Origin: an uncultured Tateyamaria sp. | GTDB lineage: Bacteria > Pseudomonadota > Alphaproteobacteria > Rhodobacterales > Rhodobacteraceae | Assembly (NCBI RefSeq): GCF_947496075.1 | Contig: NZ_CANMBJ010000002.1 | Span: 1,302,001 to 1,366,000 of the forward strand | DNA: 64,000 nt | Direction of reading: 5' to 3' | Part shown: positions 55,248 through 64,000 of the stretch, piece after piece | Layout of the letters: each line of letters begins with the position of its first letter | Numbering within the stretch: the stretch's first letter is position 1 | Program-made: the position numbers and the translations under genes | Notes under the pieces: generated by a model | Told to the model about the DNA's origin: nothing | Seen by the model: the letters and a program-made list of their open reading frames with translations, nothing else | Databases searched by the model: none

Positions 55248-56753
55248 ATGGCCGATACAGAAGCACAAGGCGCATCAAAAGAAGAAGAAACGCTGGATCT
55301 TGGTGAATTTTCCGCTCTTCTGGAAAAGGATTTCCGGATCAAGGAAAGCGAAAGCGACAAACTGAAAAACCTTGTGGGGAACCTTGCACTTGCAGCCAAG
55401 GAGCGCAGCGGTGCTGCCACAATTTCCGGCAACGCAGTCAAATCGATCAAATCCTTGATTGGCGGTATCGATAGCCTTTTGACCGATCAGATGAATGAGA
55501 TCATGCATGCCCCGGAGGTACGCGAGATCGAAGGCACATGGCGCGGTCTCCACTATCTGGTGAACAACACCGAGACGGATCAAAAGCTCAAGATTCGAGT
55601 GATGAACATCACGAAGGAGGATCTTGCAGATCACCTCGAGGATTTCGAAGGCCAGATGTGGGATCAGGCCGATATGTTCAAAAAGGTCTACAGCGATGAG
55701 TATTCCATGTTCGGCGGTGAACCTTTCGGCTGCATCGTCGGCGCTTACGAGTTCTCGCAGCATCCAAAGGATGTGGGTATGTTGCGCAACTTGTCCGGCA
55801 TCTGCGCTGCAGCACATGCTCCGTTTATCGCTGCTGCTGCCCCACAACTGTTCCGCATGGACAGTTGGCAAGAGCTGCCAAACCCACAGGATCTGGAGCA
55901 GATCGTGTCATCCCCTGATTACGCAAGCTGGCAATCCCTTCGTGAAAGCGAAGACGCCCGGTACATTGGGCTGACGATGCCGCGCGTTCTGGGTCGGCTG
56001 CCCTACGGAGCCGAGACCGTACCGGTGAAGGGCTTCGACTTTGAAGAAAAGATTGAAGGCAATCACGAGAACTATGTCTGGATGAACGCCGCGTTCGCGA
56101 TGGGCGTCAACATCAATAGGTCGCACAAGCTTTATGGTTGGGGCACTCAGATTCGTGGTGTTGAGTCAGGCGGAACGGTGATGAACCTGCCCGTGCACAC
56201 ATTCCCGACCGACGATGGTTCCGTCGCGATGAAGTGTCCAACCGAGATCGCGATTGATGATCGCCGAGAAGCGGAATTGGCAAAGCTGGGTATGATGCCC
56301 ATTCTTCACCGCAAAAACACCGATACCGCAGCCTTCATCGGAGCGCACAGCTTGCAGGACGACGAGGCCCGCGCCGGGCGCCTGGTCGATCCGGATGCGC
56401 AAGCCAATGAGAGGTTGTCAGCAAACCTGCCCTACCTCTTTCCGGTCAGCCGGTTTGCGCACTACCTCAAGGCGATCGCACGTGACAAAGTGGGTACGTT
56501 CAAGGAACGTGCCGACATGCAGGTTTGGCTCTCGGAGTGGATCAACCGCTACGTGCTGGCCAACACGGCAATGGCGGACGACACCGCAAAGGCAAAGCGT
56601 CCGTTGGCCGCAGCAGAGGTTGAAGTTGATAGTGTTGAAGGGCGCCCCGGCTACTACAACGCGCGTTTCTTCCTCCGCCCCCATTACCAGCTTGAAGGCA
56701 TCAATGCGTCGCTCCGGCTGGTTTCGGAACTTCCATCGGTGAAGGGCGCTTAA
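55248..56753 (+). CDS. tssC: T6SS contractile sheath large subunit TssC
   Basis: 501 aa, normal length. The conserved sequence EIEGTWRGLHYLVNNTETD is the signature of TssC/VipB. Further family blocks are PFGCIVGAYEFSQHPKDVGM, FAHYLKAIARDKVG and the ending PGYYNARFFLRPHYQLEG. The stop codon lies inside a perfect palindrome that separates it from hcp. Confidence 0.97.
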   Translation: MADTEAQGASKEEETLDLGEFSALLEKDFRIKESESDKLKNLVGNLALAAKERSGAATISGNAVKSIKSLIGGIDSLLTDQMNEIMHAPEVREIEGTWRGLHYLVNNTETDQKLKIRVMNITKEDLADHLEDFEGQMWDQADMFKKVYSDEYSMFGGEPFGCIVGAYEFSQHPKDVGMLRNLSGICAAAHAPFIAAAAPQLFRMDSWQELPNPQDLEQIVSSPDYASWQSLRESEDARYIGLTMPRVLGRLPYGAETVPVKGFDFEEKIEGNHENYVWMNAAFAMGVNINRSHKLYGWGTQIRGVESGGTVMNLPVHTFPTDDGSVAMKCPTEIAIDDRREAELAKLGMMPILHRKNTDTAAFIGAHSLQDDEARAGRLVDPDAQANERLSANLPYLFPVSRFAHYLKAIARDKVGTFKERADMQVWLSEWINRYVLANTAMADDTAKAKRPLAAAEVEVDSVEGRPGYYNARFFLRPHYQLEGINASLRLVSELPSVKGA

Positions 56754-56760
56754 GCGCCCT
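56743..56760 (+). terminator. perfect stem-loop at the tssC-hcp junction
   Basis: AGGGCGCTTAAGCGCCCT is a fully self-complementary 18-mer. As RNA it folds into a 7-bp GC-rich stem with a TTAA loop that contains the tssC stop codon. A pyrimidine-rich stretch with a short T-run (CACCTTTT) follows about 8-16 bases later. It may be a leaky terminator or an RNA processing/stability element that sets hcp apart. Confidence 0.55.
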
Positions 56761-56793
56761 CGCCTTCACCTTTTGGCATAAGGAAATTTCAAA

Positions 56794-57330
56794 ATGGCAA
56801 TTACTGGCTACCTTCTCATCGACGAAATTCAGGGTGAATCACAACGGGCTGATCACGAAGACGAAATTGATATCGTTGGGGTCGAGTGGAAAATCGCCCA
56901 AGCCGCATCAGCGCAAATCGGCAGCGGACGGTCTCGCAGTCGTGCGCAAGTCGGTGCTGTGAAACTGACCAAAACCAAGGATGCCGCATCGGCCTATCTT
57001 GCTTTGGCTTGTATGCAGGGCAAATCCTTCCCGTCCATGACTCTTGCCATACGCAAGGACAGCGGTGACGCGCATTTGGACTACCTCGTCATCACCATGG
57101 AGAACGCCACGATCTCGTCGTTCCGGATGGCCGGGGGGGCGAATCTTGGCAAGGATTCTTATGTAGAAGATGCCGACGCCGACAGCTTCTCGGACGGAGC
57201 AACCGACACGATTCTAGAAGAAGTCGGCATTGTGTTTGAAAACGTGACCTACAAGTACACAGTCCAGGCTGACGATCACTCCGCCGGTGACGAACACGAA
57301 ATCACGTTCGATATTGCCGCGGGCGTCTAA
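56794..57330 (+). CDS. hcp: T6SS tube protein Hcp (TssD)
   Basis: 178 aa beta-barrel protein that forms the inner tube. The start MAITGYLLIDEIQGESQ, the block SRSRAQVGAVKLTKTKDAAS and the strand TVQADDHSAGDEHEITFDI near the end fit the Hcp family. A ribosome-binding site AAGGAAA precedes the ATG. It lies 40 bases after tssC with a stem-loop between, and 3 bases before tssE. Confidence 0.95.
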   Translation: MAITGYLLIDEIQGESQRADHEDEIDIVGVEWKIAQAASAQIGSGRSRSRAQVGAVKLTKTKDAASAYLALACMQGKSFPSMTLAIRKDSGDAHLDYLVITMENATISSFRMAGGANLGKDSYVEDADADSFSDGATDTILEEVGIVFENVTYKYTVQADDHSAGDEHEITFDIAAGV

Positions 57331-57333
57331 TTT

Positions 57334-58062
57334 ATGACGCCCAGAAGGGGATCAATTGGTGAACCACAAGCCCAAAGCGAGGCGCTTCAGCCATCGCTTT
57401 GGGATCGGTTGGTCAACGATCTTCCGGGGTTGGATGCAGAGATTAGTTCCCTCCGTCGTGGCCTCGCTAAGGATCTTGGCGGTGCCGACAAACTCGATGA
57501 GCTTTTGGAACATGGCGTGTCTGCGTCCGCTGACGGCAAGCTCTTGGACGATGACACCAAGAAACGCCTGTTCCAACTGACACAGAAACAAGACCGACGC
57601 CGCGCCATCCAAGCCAGCGGTATCATGGTGACACGAGAGGTCCTGCGAGAAGCCGTGCGGCGCGACATCGAGATGCTGTTCAATGTGGAACGGATGGAAG
57701 CGGAACCGATGATGACCGATCGGGAAGCCAACAGATATCAAACCGCAAAGGACCTGCTGGCGGACTACCCGCAAGTCCAAACCTCTGTTCTGAACTATGG
57801 TGTGCCGTCCTTTGCTGGTCGTACAAGTACAGATTTCGACAAGTCCACATTGCGCAGAGAATTGAAGCAAACGCTGATTCATTTTGAACCGCGGCTGAAA
57901 CCGGACAGTATCCGGATCAACATCCGTCAAAGCGAAAAGATCGGCATGCGCATTGATGTGGATGCCACATTAATGCTGTCACCCACGCCCGAGCGGCTCA
58001 GGTTGTCAACCACCATTGATCTTGATAGCGGATCGGCTGCCACCGTGCTGGAGGATCGGTGA
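57334..58062 (+). CDS. tssE: T6SS baseplate protein TssE (gp25-like), with N-terminal extension
   Basis: 242 aa. The gp25-like core runs from about residue 90: VLREAVRRDIEMLFNVERME is a TssE hallmark, followed by LADYPQVQTSVLNYGVPSF. The EPRLKP segment near the end resembles FEPRL of the family. Typical TssE is about 140-170 aa, so the first 80 residues, which carry SLWDRLVNDL, are longer than usual. It overlaps tssF by 4 bases. Confidence 0.93.
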   Translation: MTPRRGSIGEPQAQSEALQPSLWDRLVNDLPGLDAEISSLRRGLAKDLGGADKLDELLEHGVSASADGKLLDDDTKKRLFQLTQKQDRRRAIQASGIMVTREVLREAVRRDIEMLFNVERMEAEPMMTDREANRYQTAKDLLADYPQVQTSVLNYGVPSFAGRTSTDFDKSTLRRELKQTLIHFEPRLKPDSIRINIRQSEKIGMRIDVDATLMLSPTPERLRLSTTIDLDSGSAATVLEDR

Positions 58063-59930
58063 TGGATGCCACGTTTCTCAGCTACTACGAAGATGAGCTG
58101 ACGCACATCCGGGACCTCGCAAAAGAGTTCGCCCAACTTCACCCTGCTGTGGCGCGCAACCTGTCGCTTGATAGCGTCCCTTGCCCGGATCCGTATGTTG
58201 AGCGGTTGCTGGAAGGCGTCGCATATCTGTCGGCACGGACACGCCTGAAAGTCGATGCGGAAAGCAGCCGCTATGTGCAGGCGCTTCTGGACGCGCTCTA
58301 CCCCGATCTGGTGGCACCTGCGCCGGCGATGTCGCTCGTAAAGTTCGCGCCCGGGGATCAGGTCGAGGAAATGGTTACCGGGTACACAGTGCCGCGCGGA
58401 ACCAGCATGGTTTCCGGGCTGCGCGACGGTCTTGCCACCCGCGCCCGCTACACGACCGCGCAGGATGTAACTCTCTGGCCAATCAAGATCGGAGCAGCTG
58501 AATACCTGCAGGATATCGGAGCACTGCAAGCGGTCGGGTTGGGAGACGACTTGGACGGTGCTCGTCATGCAGCAGGGATCAAACTTCAGCTCTGCTCTGC
58601 GTCTACTATACCGTTGTCCCAGATCGAGATTGATCAGTTGGACCTGTATCTTGGCCATCAAGCGCGCGGGGGGCTGCTGTTTGATGCGATTCACGGCCAT
58701 GGCACCACTTTGATGGCGCGTGGCAAAAGCAGCGGGTTCTCTCAGGCTGGCCAAGTCGAGATGATCGGAACGGCCCTCTCGGAGACTCTATTGCCGTCTG
58801 TGTCGGAGTCGTTTCAGGGGTACAGCCTGTTGCGGGAATACTTCCTGATGCCAGAGCGTTTCCACTATGTCCGGCTGACCGGCTTGCAAAGTTTCGTAAA
58901 AAAATCAGACGGCTCGGTCGAGATCATCATCCTTCTGGACAAACAACAACCTGACTTGGCGGACCTTTCAGTCAAAGACTTTCAGCTATTTGTAACACCC
59001 ATCGTCAATCTTTTTGAGCGGGAATGTAACATCGTCGAATTGGACCGCGCCCGAGCCGCGCATTTGGTCCACGCAGATCGCACCCGCACGATGGACTTTG
59101 AGATTTTCCGGCTCTTGAGCGTTGAAGATGTGGAAACAGATGGGCCTCAATCCGCGATCCCATCTTCATTTGCCGCCACATCAGATAAAGGTTCGCGCCT
59201 GTCTTATGCCACGAAACGACGCCCTCGGCGTCCGGTGGAAGACGAAATTCGGCGTGGTCAGATGCGAACGTCCTATCCAGGTGATGACTTCTATATCGCG
59301 CTCAGTCACGACGGTTCCGCCACAGGGCGCAACGTTGGTCGTTTGGACATACGCGCCCTTTGCACCAACCGTGACTTACCGATTTTGGATGACACCCCAG
59401 TTTTGACACTCGAGACTGGTGCGCCTGTGAACGACATCACTTTGTTGCAGGCAATCAAACGCCCCAGAGCCAGTTTGCAAGCGACTCTGCCGTCCGCCAG
59501 CGCGCGCGAAACTCGTCGCGACGAAGTCGCATGGCGTTGGATTAGCCAGATGGCGCTGAATCAAGTGTCACTCACGGAGACTTACACCGATGCGGAACCC
59601 ATTCGGGCGCTGTTATCGCTTTATGCGGATCGCGGTGATCCGGCTTTGAAGCGCCACGCACAAGCGCTGCGCTCCATTTCCGCCAAACCGATAATGGAGC
59701 GTCTCCCAATCGCCGGTCCTATGTGTTTCGGGCAAGGGACCGAAATTGGTCTCAGCCTTGATGAGACAGTGCTGGCCGGACACTCGCGTTTGTTGATGTC
59801 CGCCATTCTGGCGCAGCTTTTCCGTCGCCATGCTGCCATCAACGCCGTTGTTCGAACAAAAACCACTCTCATTGGATCGCAGGAGGACGTCTCATGGCCG
59901 CTCAGCCTCGGCAATCGCGCGATGATATGA
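58059..59930 (+). CDS. tssF: T6SS baseplate protein TssF
   Basis: 623 aa, usual length. The N-terminus FLSYYEDELTHIRDLAKEFAQLHP is the clearest TssF signature, followed by PDPYVERLLEGVAYLSARTRLK. Later blocks LQGYSLLREYFLMPERFHYV-like (seen as FQGYSLLREYFLMPERF) and GTEIGLSLDET near the end agree. It forms the wedge with TssE, TssG and TssK. Its 3' end overlaps tssG by 37 bases. Confidence 0.96.
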   Translation: MMDATFLSYYEDELTHIRDLAKEFAQLHPAVARNLSLDSVPCPDPYVERLLEGVAYLSARTRLKVDAESSRYVQALLDALYPDLVAPAPAMSLVKFAPGDQVEEMVTGYTVPRGTSMVSGLRDGLATRARYTTAQDVTLWPIKIGAAEYLQDIGALQAVGLGDDLDGARHAAGIKLQLCSASTIPLSQIEIDQLDLYLGHQARGGLLFDAIHGHGTTLMARGKSSGFSQAGQVEMIGTALSETLLPSVSESFQGYSLLREYFLMPERFHYVRLTGLQSFVKKSDGSVEIIILLDKQQPDLADLSVKDFQLFVTPIVNLFERECNIVELDRARAAHLVHADRTRTMDFEIFRLLSVEDVETDGPQSAIPSSFAATSDKGSRLSYATKRRPRRPVEDEIRRGQMRTSYPGDDFYIALSHDGSATGRNVGRLDIRALCTNRDLPILDDTPVLTLETGAPVNDITLLQAIKRPRASLQATLPSASARETRRDEVAWRWISQMALNQVSLTETYTDAEPIRALLSLYADRGDPALKRHAQALRSISAKPIMERLPIAGPMCFGQGTEIGLSLDETVLAGHSRLLMSAILAQLFRRHAAINAVVRTKTTLIGSQEDVSWPLSLGNRAMI

Positions 59931-60922
59931 GCGATACTCTCGCTCAAATTGCAAGTGACGCAGGGCGCAGTGAATTCTTCGCCCTGCTCCGGCGAATTGA
60001 AGAAGTCGACGGTCGCCGGTTCGGCGCAGTTGGTGGACCGGAGAACGAGCCTGCGCGACTGGGACAGCACATCAGGCTGTCATTTGCCACACGCGATGTA
60101 GAAAGCGTTGCCATCGACGGCGAGCAAACGCAGGTCAGCGCCAACGTTCTTGGTTTGCTTGGACCAGAAGGTCCTATGCCCCTTTTTATGACCCGTTGGG
60201 TGATGGCGCGCCTCTCGAACCGTTGGTTCGCTGGCGACAGTGATGGGGTCACATCGGACACGGCGTTTCGAGATTTTTTGGATGTGTTGCAGCATCGACT
60301 GATTGCCCTCTACTGGCGCGCGTGGGCCGACGCGCAATCCGAAGTTCAGGCGGGCCGTGGCGATGGGCGCACGCCCGCAATCATTGCCAGCCTCGCGGGG
60401 CTGGGGCTTCCTGGCACGCGCGATCCCGAGCACGACAAGGCAAAACTTGCCCATACCACAAAACTCGCTGTGCGTACGCAATCGCCAGAACGGTTGGTCA
60501 GCTATCTGGAGGACGTGGTCGGCGCGCCGGTTTCTCTGAATGAATTTTTGGGCCATTGGGACGAAATTCCGCGCCACCAACAAAGCCGTCTCGGGATGGC
60601 ATATTCCACACTCGGCGGTGCAGTTGTGGTCGGCGAACGTTGTTTCTCGCGTCAACACCGGGCTGAACTGCGTTTAGGGCCGCTTTCATTCCAGCAGTTC
60701 ACGACGCTTCTGGATGACCCCAAAAAGCGCACCGCTATCCGTCATGCTATCCTGTTTGCAAATGGACATGACATCACCTTTGACATTCGGCTTGTATTGG
60801 ATCGGGCCGAAGTTCCAGCTGCACGTCTTGGGAGCTGCCAATTGGGCCGAACTGCCTGGGTCTTGCCCAAGAGGGACCGGGATGCTGACGACGTGACCTT
60901 CCGTTTGGAGGATGCCGCTTGA
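59894..60922 (+). CDS. tssG: T6SS baseplate protein TssG
   Basis: 342 aa from ATG 59894, which follows a strong AGGAGG site by about 7 bases and lies inside the end of tssF; an ATG at 59927 is possible but has no such site. The family core is EFFALLRRIEEVDG, then LGLLGPEGPMPLFMT, RDFLDVLQHRLIALYWRAWA and LGPLSFQQFTTLL. The last 4 bases overlap the FHA gene. Confidence 0.94.
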   Translation: MAAQPRQSRDDMSDTLAQIASDAGRSEFFALLRRIEEVDGRRFGAVGGPENEPARLGQHIRLSFATRDVESVAIDGEQTQVSANVLGLLGPEGPMPLFMTRWVMARLSNRWFAGDSDGVTSDTAFRDFLDVLQHRLIALYWRAWADAQSEVQAGRGDGRTPAIIASLAGLGLPGTRDPEHDKAKLAHTTKLAVRTQSPERLVSYLEDVVGAPVSLNEFLGHWDEIPRHQQSRLGMAYSTLGGAVVVGERCFSRQHRAELRLGPLSFQQFTTLLDDPKKRTAIRHAILFANGHDITFDIRLVLDRAEVPAARLGSCQLGRTAWVLPKRDRDADDVTFRLEDAA

Positions 60923-62232
60923 CCGTAAATCTGATCATAGAAAGCGCGGCAACGCCGCAGGCCCGCATGAGTTTCACGTACGAATTTGGGCAAGTTGTGA
61001 TTGGGCGGGGAGCAGATGCTGACTGGCAACTTGATGACCCTGAACGCTACTTGTCTCGCAGTCACTGCATTCTGGCGATGACGGACGGAAAACTGACAGC
61101 AACCGATGCCAGTCGGGGAGGAACATTTGTCGACGGTTCCGAAACCGCATTGGGGACCGGCAATTCGGTCGTGCTGGAAGACGGTATGCGCTTGCGCATG
61201 GGGGACTTCGTCTTCCGAGTAGACATGGCTGCAGAAGCGGTGCCAGTTGAAAACCCTGAAACACCGCAGCGCAAGACTTCGCCATTCGATTTTAGTCAAG
61301 ATGATACGCTTGTTCGGCCGGAACCCGCTCCGCGCCCAGAGAGCTTACCCGATCCGTTTGACCCCTATGATCGCGCGTCAGGCCATTCCGATACTGACCA
61401 GATTGAAGCATCATCACCCAAGCCCTTTGGCATTGACGATCCCTTTGACCTGAATCTGGCGGATCGGACGCCACAGAAAGCGGTTCCATCCTCCGGCGGC
61501 TATTTCGATGCACCGATTTCCCGTGACGAAGCAGTTGCACCTGTGGAAACACCAGATAAGGAACGGGAAGACCCAGTGGTTGTGGAATTTACCTCTGGCA
61601 TTCGACCCGCAGAAACGAACGAAGTGACACCGCAAGAAACAGTCACGGATAGTGAGGTACTGGCAGCGCTGCTTGAAGGCATGGGCCTGGGAACGGATGC
61701 AATTGGCTCTGACCCAGTGGCCCAAGCTACTGAAATAGGGCGTCAGTATCGCCTACTGATCGACGGCGTGATGCAGCTTCTGCGGGCTCGGGCAAGCGCC
61801 AAACAACAAGTCCGTGTGGCACAGACGTTGATCTCAAGCGCAGACGTGAATCCGCTGAAGTTTTTGGCGACGGCCGATGATGCCCTGGACGCCATGATCT
61901 CCGGCGATCGGCCAGGTTACCAGTCTGCCGACGACGCGATCGTGGGCGCCTATCGCGATCTGGCCGATCATCAGTTGCGAACATGGCACGCCCTGCAATC
62001 GGCACTTCGGCGCATGATTGATCAGTTCGATCCAGAACAGATTGAACGGGAGATCGCAGAAACCGGCGTGCTTGAAGCGTTGCTTGCAGGAGGCAAGTCC
62101 GCTCAGCTTTGGCAGACCTACACGGAAAAATACAAGGAGATCGCCCGCGCCGCCGAAGAACGTTTTCTTGGCGAGGTCGGTGACAATTTTCGCGACGCAT
62201 ATGAAGGCAATGGGAAGGAGACTTCAAGATGA
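60919..62232 (+). CDS. tagH: T6SS FHA-domain protein (Fha/TagH)
   Basis: 437 aa. The N-terminal forkhead-associated domain (about 20-100) shows VVIGRGADADWQLDDPERYL, SRSHC and GTFVDG and would bind phosphothreonine. The middle (about 105-240) is acidic, Pro/Asp-rich and probably disordered. The C-terminal TagH domain (about 245-430) has IGRQYRLLIDGVMQLLRARA and LFLGEVGDNF-like endings (FLGEVGDNFRDAYE). The kinase at the head of the operon is the likely partner, making a threonine-phosphorylation switch. Confidence 0.92.
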   Translation: MTVNLIIESAATPQARMSFTYEFGQVVIGRGADADWQLDDPERYLSRSHCILAMTDGKLTATDASRGGTFVDGSETALGTGNSVVLEDGMRLRMGDFVFRVDMAAEAVPVENPETPQRKTSPFDFSQDDTLVRPEPAPRPESLPDPFDPYDRASGHSDTDQIEASSPKPFGIDDPFDLNLADRTPQKAVPSSGGYFDAPISRDEAVAPVETPDKEREDPVVVEFTSGIRPAETNEVTPQETVTDSEVLAALLEGMGLGTDAIGSDPVAQATEIGRQYRLLIDGVMQLLRARASAKQQVRVAQTLISSADVNPLKFLATADDALDAMISGDRPGYQSADDAIVGAYRDLADHQLRTWHALQSALRRMIDQFDPEQIEREIAETGVLEALLAGGKSAQLWQTYTEKYKEIARAAEERFLGEVGDNFRDAYEGNGKETSR

Positions 62233-62690
62233 CACTCACACGCCGCAATGCTATTCTCTCAGCGGGAGGTTTAGCCTTTCTGTCGGCTTGTCTGGCCAAT
62301 GACCCCGTACCCGGTTCCATTATGGCAACTGCCAACATGACCGACGGTGCAAATACCGGTCCTGACGGCAGTGGGCGACCATTGACGGTGACTCTGGTTC
62401 AACTCCGGTCCGCCAATCAGTTCTCCAGTGTGGATTTCGCGACATTGCAAGATCCGGAGAGCGCTCTCGCCGCGGACCTTGTACGCGCGGACAAGTTGGT
62501 GCTGGCCCCCGGCGGTATGGCACAAGGGACGTTCCCGGTCGAGGTGCAGCAAGGCGCTTCGACCCTTGGGATTGTCGCAGGGTTCCGTCAGCCGGGGGGC
62601 AAAGTATTCCGTTTGACGCAAGGCTTGCCCGCGACCGGCGATGTACTTCTCAACATCTCGGTCACGGCCTCTGGCCTCTCGGTTTCTTAA
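62229..62690 (+). CDS. tssJ: T6SS outer-membrane lipoprotein TssJ
   Basis: 153 aa. Lipoprotein signal with RR near the N-terminus, hydrophobic stretch and lipobox LSAC (Cys21). The mature part is a small beta-sandwich: LTVTLVQLRSANQFSSVDFA, LAADLVRADKLVLAPGG and VGIVAGFR-like (LGIVAGFRQP), all typical of TssJ/SciN. It anchors the membrane complex through TssM, which should be encoded beyond the window. It overlaps the FHA gene by 4 bases. Confidence 0.93.
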   Translation: MTLTRRNAILSAGGLAFLSACLANDPVPGSIMATANMTDGANTGPDGSGRPLTVTLVQLRSANQFSSVDFATLQDPESALAADLVRADKLVLAPGGMAQGTFPVEVQQGASTLGIVAGFRQPGGKVFRLTQGLPATGDVLLNISVTASGLSVS

Positions 62691-62707
62691 AAAGGACGAT
62701 AAGTCAT

Positions 62708-64000
62708 ATGAACGACGCCAACCGCGTGATCTGGTCAGAGGGGCTGTTCCTGCGGCCTCAGCACTTGCAGCAACAGGACCGCCATACCGACGCTTTGGTA
62801 CGGGGTGCGCTGCAGGCGCCAGAGCATCAGAGCTACGGCTTCACCCTCCTTGAGCTGGACAGCGGCGCGATTCAGGCGGGACAGATCGGACTGGGTGAGG
62901 TACAAGGCATTTTCCCGGATGGCACACCTTTCCTGCTTCCCGACATGAGTATCGGAATCAAGGCCCGGCCAGTATCCGCAAGCACGAAGGCGGGCGTCGT
63001 CAAGCTCGGCATTCCGGCACTGCAGCCCGGCATCGCAACAATGGACCCCGAGAGCGGCGGCGCACAGGGGGCGCGATACTTGGGACAAATCACCACTGTC
63101 CGAGACACGATCAAGGGCGGCGCGGACCCGGTAGAGATCGAGGTCGCTCGTCTTGCGCCCAAGCTCTTTCTCCCTGACGATTCAACGGACGGTTACACAG
63201 TTCTCCCGATCGCGCGCATCGATGGTTTGCTTGCTGACGGGTCGGTTGCACTCGACCCAGATTATCTGCCCCCTGCCCTCGCTACCGCAGCGGCCCCATG
63301 GTACGCCGCCTTTTTACAGGAGGTGTTGACCGGTCTCGACCGGATCGCGCAAGCCCATGGTGGCGTTGTGATGGGCGGTGCAGGCGCATCTGTCGAAAAC
63401 CTGCTGATCCTCGAGCTTGCCAACGCCGCCCGTCCGCGCATTGCGCATATGATGGGTCAAAACCTCTTTCATCCGTCTTCTTTGTTCCTCGAACTTGCTG
63501 GATTGGCGGGGCGGATGGCGACGTTCGGATCATCAGCACGCACGATGACGGAGCTGCCAGCTTATCAGCATGAAGATCCTCAGGGCAGTTTCATGGCCAT
63601 TGCAGACACCCTGCGGTCGCTCATTCTGTCGTTACGACACGTTGAACAGAAATCCATCGCTCTTAAGGTGGCCGGCCACTCCAAAAACGTCTGGACGGTC
63701 CGTTTGGATGACAGAGGGATCATAAATGATCACCGGATTGTACTGCGTGTTGGTGGCGATATGTCGGAAGCGCATCTGCGCAAGATATTTGCAGAGCAGG
63801 CCACAGTGGGTGCTGCGGATGAGTTCGACACGCTTTGGAAATCCAAGCTGACGGGCATACCACTGAAACCACTGCATTCGCAGCCTCGCGAAATTCCATA
63901 TGATGGTGAACGTCTCTGCCTCGAACTTGACCGCGCTTCTGACCACTGGGCCAAGCTTGCCGATGCGCCGGGTTTTGTTCTCGGGGTTGCCGGTAAGCTC
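62708..64000 (+). CDS. tssK: T6SS baseplate protein TssK, 3' end outside window
   Basis: 431 codons visible and open to the last base; absent from the ORF track because no stop is reached. The start NRVIWSEGLFLRPQHLQQQDRH is the TssK signature. Further on come PWYAAFLQEVLTGLDRIAQ and the block LFHPSSLFLELAGLAGRMATF, also conserved. Family length is about 445 aa, so only a few residues are missing. It links the baseplate to the membrane complex. It starts 17 bases after tssJ. Confidence 0.95.
   Translation, partial: MNDANRVIWSEGLFLRPQHLQQQDRHTDALVRGALQAPEHQSYGFTLLELDSGAIQAGQIGLGEVQGIFPDGTPFLLPDMSIGIKARPVSASTKAGVVKLGIPALQPGIATMDPESGGAQGARYLGQITTVRDTIKGGADPVEIEVARLAPKLFLPDDSTDGYTVLPIARIDGLLADGSVALDPDYLPPALATAAAPWYAAFLQEVLTGLDRIAQAHGGVVMGGAGASVENLLILELANAARPRIAHMMGQNLFHPSSLFLELAGLAGRMATFGSSARTMTELPAYQHEDPQGSFMAIADTLRSLILSLRHVEQKSIALKVAGHSKNVWTVRLDDRGIINDHRIVLRVGGDMSEAHLRKIFAEQATVGAADEFDTLWKSKLTGIPLKPLHSQPREIPYDGERLCLELDRASDHWAKLADAPGFVLGVAGKL

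Noticed and set aside
1-64000. CRISPR arrays, tRNA or rRNA genes, prophage
   Set aside because: No regular direct repeats with spacers, no recognisable tRNA or rRNA sequence, and the phage-like genes all belong to the T6SS (sheath, tube, baseplate).

Overview
The window looks like a chromosomal segment of a marine-type alphaproteobacterium, most likely Rhodobacteraceae (Roseobacter group). The reasons are the high-GC coding style, the density of ABC-transporter catabolic operons, FucU/PfkB/FGGY sugar genes, a decayed IS110-type transposase and an alphaproteobacterial-style type VI secretion (T6SS) locus. Taxonomy is inferred from gene style only; no rRNA or tRNA gene was seen.

Region 1 (1-8.6 kb, +): a peptide-type ABC transporter (two ATPases, the first cut by the window edge; a binding protein; two permeases) is followed without real gaps by a gamma-glutamyltransferase-family enzyme without a visible signal peptide, a DUF1028 protein and a GntR/FCD regulator. 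It reads as an uptake and cleavage operon for gamma-glutamyl or related small amides. Region 2 (9.2-13.8 kb): a LysR regulator faces a four-gene operon (CmcJ/NvfI-type oxygenase-like protein, luciferase-type flavin oxidoreductase, short-chain dehydrogenase, crotonase). A perfect 9-bp inverted repeat lies in the shared intergenic region. A gene-poor, decayed gap follows (13.8-15.2 kb).

Region 3 (15.2-30 kb): a sugar utilisation cluster. A minus-strand set (MalK/UgpC ATPase, SGNH hydrolase, RbsD/FucU mutarotase, ribokinase) diverges from a plus-strand set (Tat-type binding protein, two permeases). Next come a GNAT enzyme, an FGGY kinase, an M42 peptidase and a BtpA/SgcQ protein, the last three joined by one-base overlaps. 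An aldose dehydrogenase-type aldo/keto reductase plus a lactonase-type amidohydrolase diverge from these, and a second PfkB kinase with a TIM-barrel isomerase lies beyond. A perfect palindrome sits between btpA and the aldo/keto reductase. A decayed stretch (30.0-31.5 kb) carries a frameshifted IS110 transposase.

Region 4 (31.5-43.4 kb): an unusual accessory block: a radical SAM protein, an exported caspase-like protease with Sel1 repeats, a large glycosyltransferase-like protein that also has Sel1-like sequence, a lipoprotein, a small exported protein whose only recognisable motif matches one in the caspase protein, an unknown protein, a GT4-GT28 fusion, a tandem GT2 enzyme and a sulfotransferase. 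This is the best candidate for an undescribed system.

Region 5 (43.6-64 kb): a T6SS locus. The minus-strand arm carries tssH (clpV), DUF2169, a ketoacyl-synthase-like protein, a PAAR-like (DUF4150) effector with an AHH-type nuclease tail, and a putative immunity protein. Two plus-strand genes (DUF6484 and a shortened TIGR02270-like protein) converge on that arm. The main operon runs ppkA-like kinase, tssA, tssB, tssC, hcp, tssE, tssF, tssG, fha/tagH, tssJ, tssK (cut by the window end). tssL, tssM and vgrG are not in the window and presumably lie beyond 64 kb.
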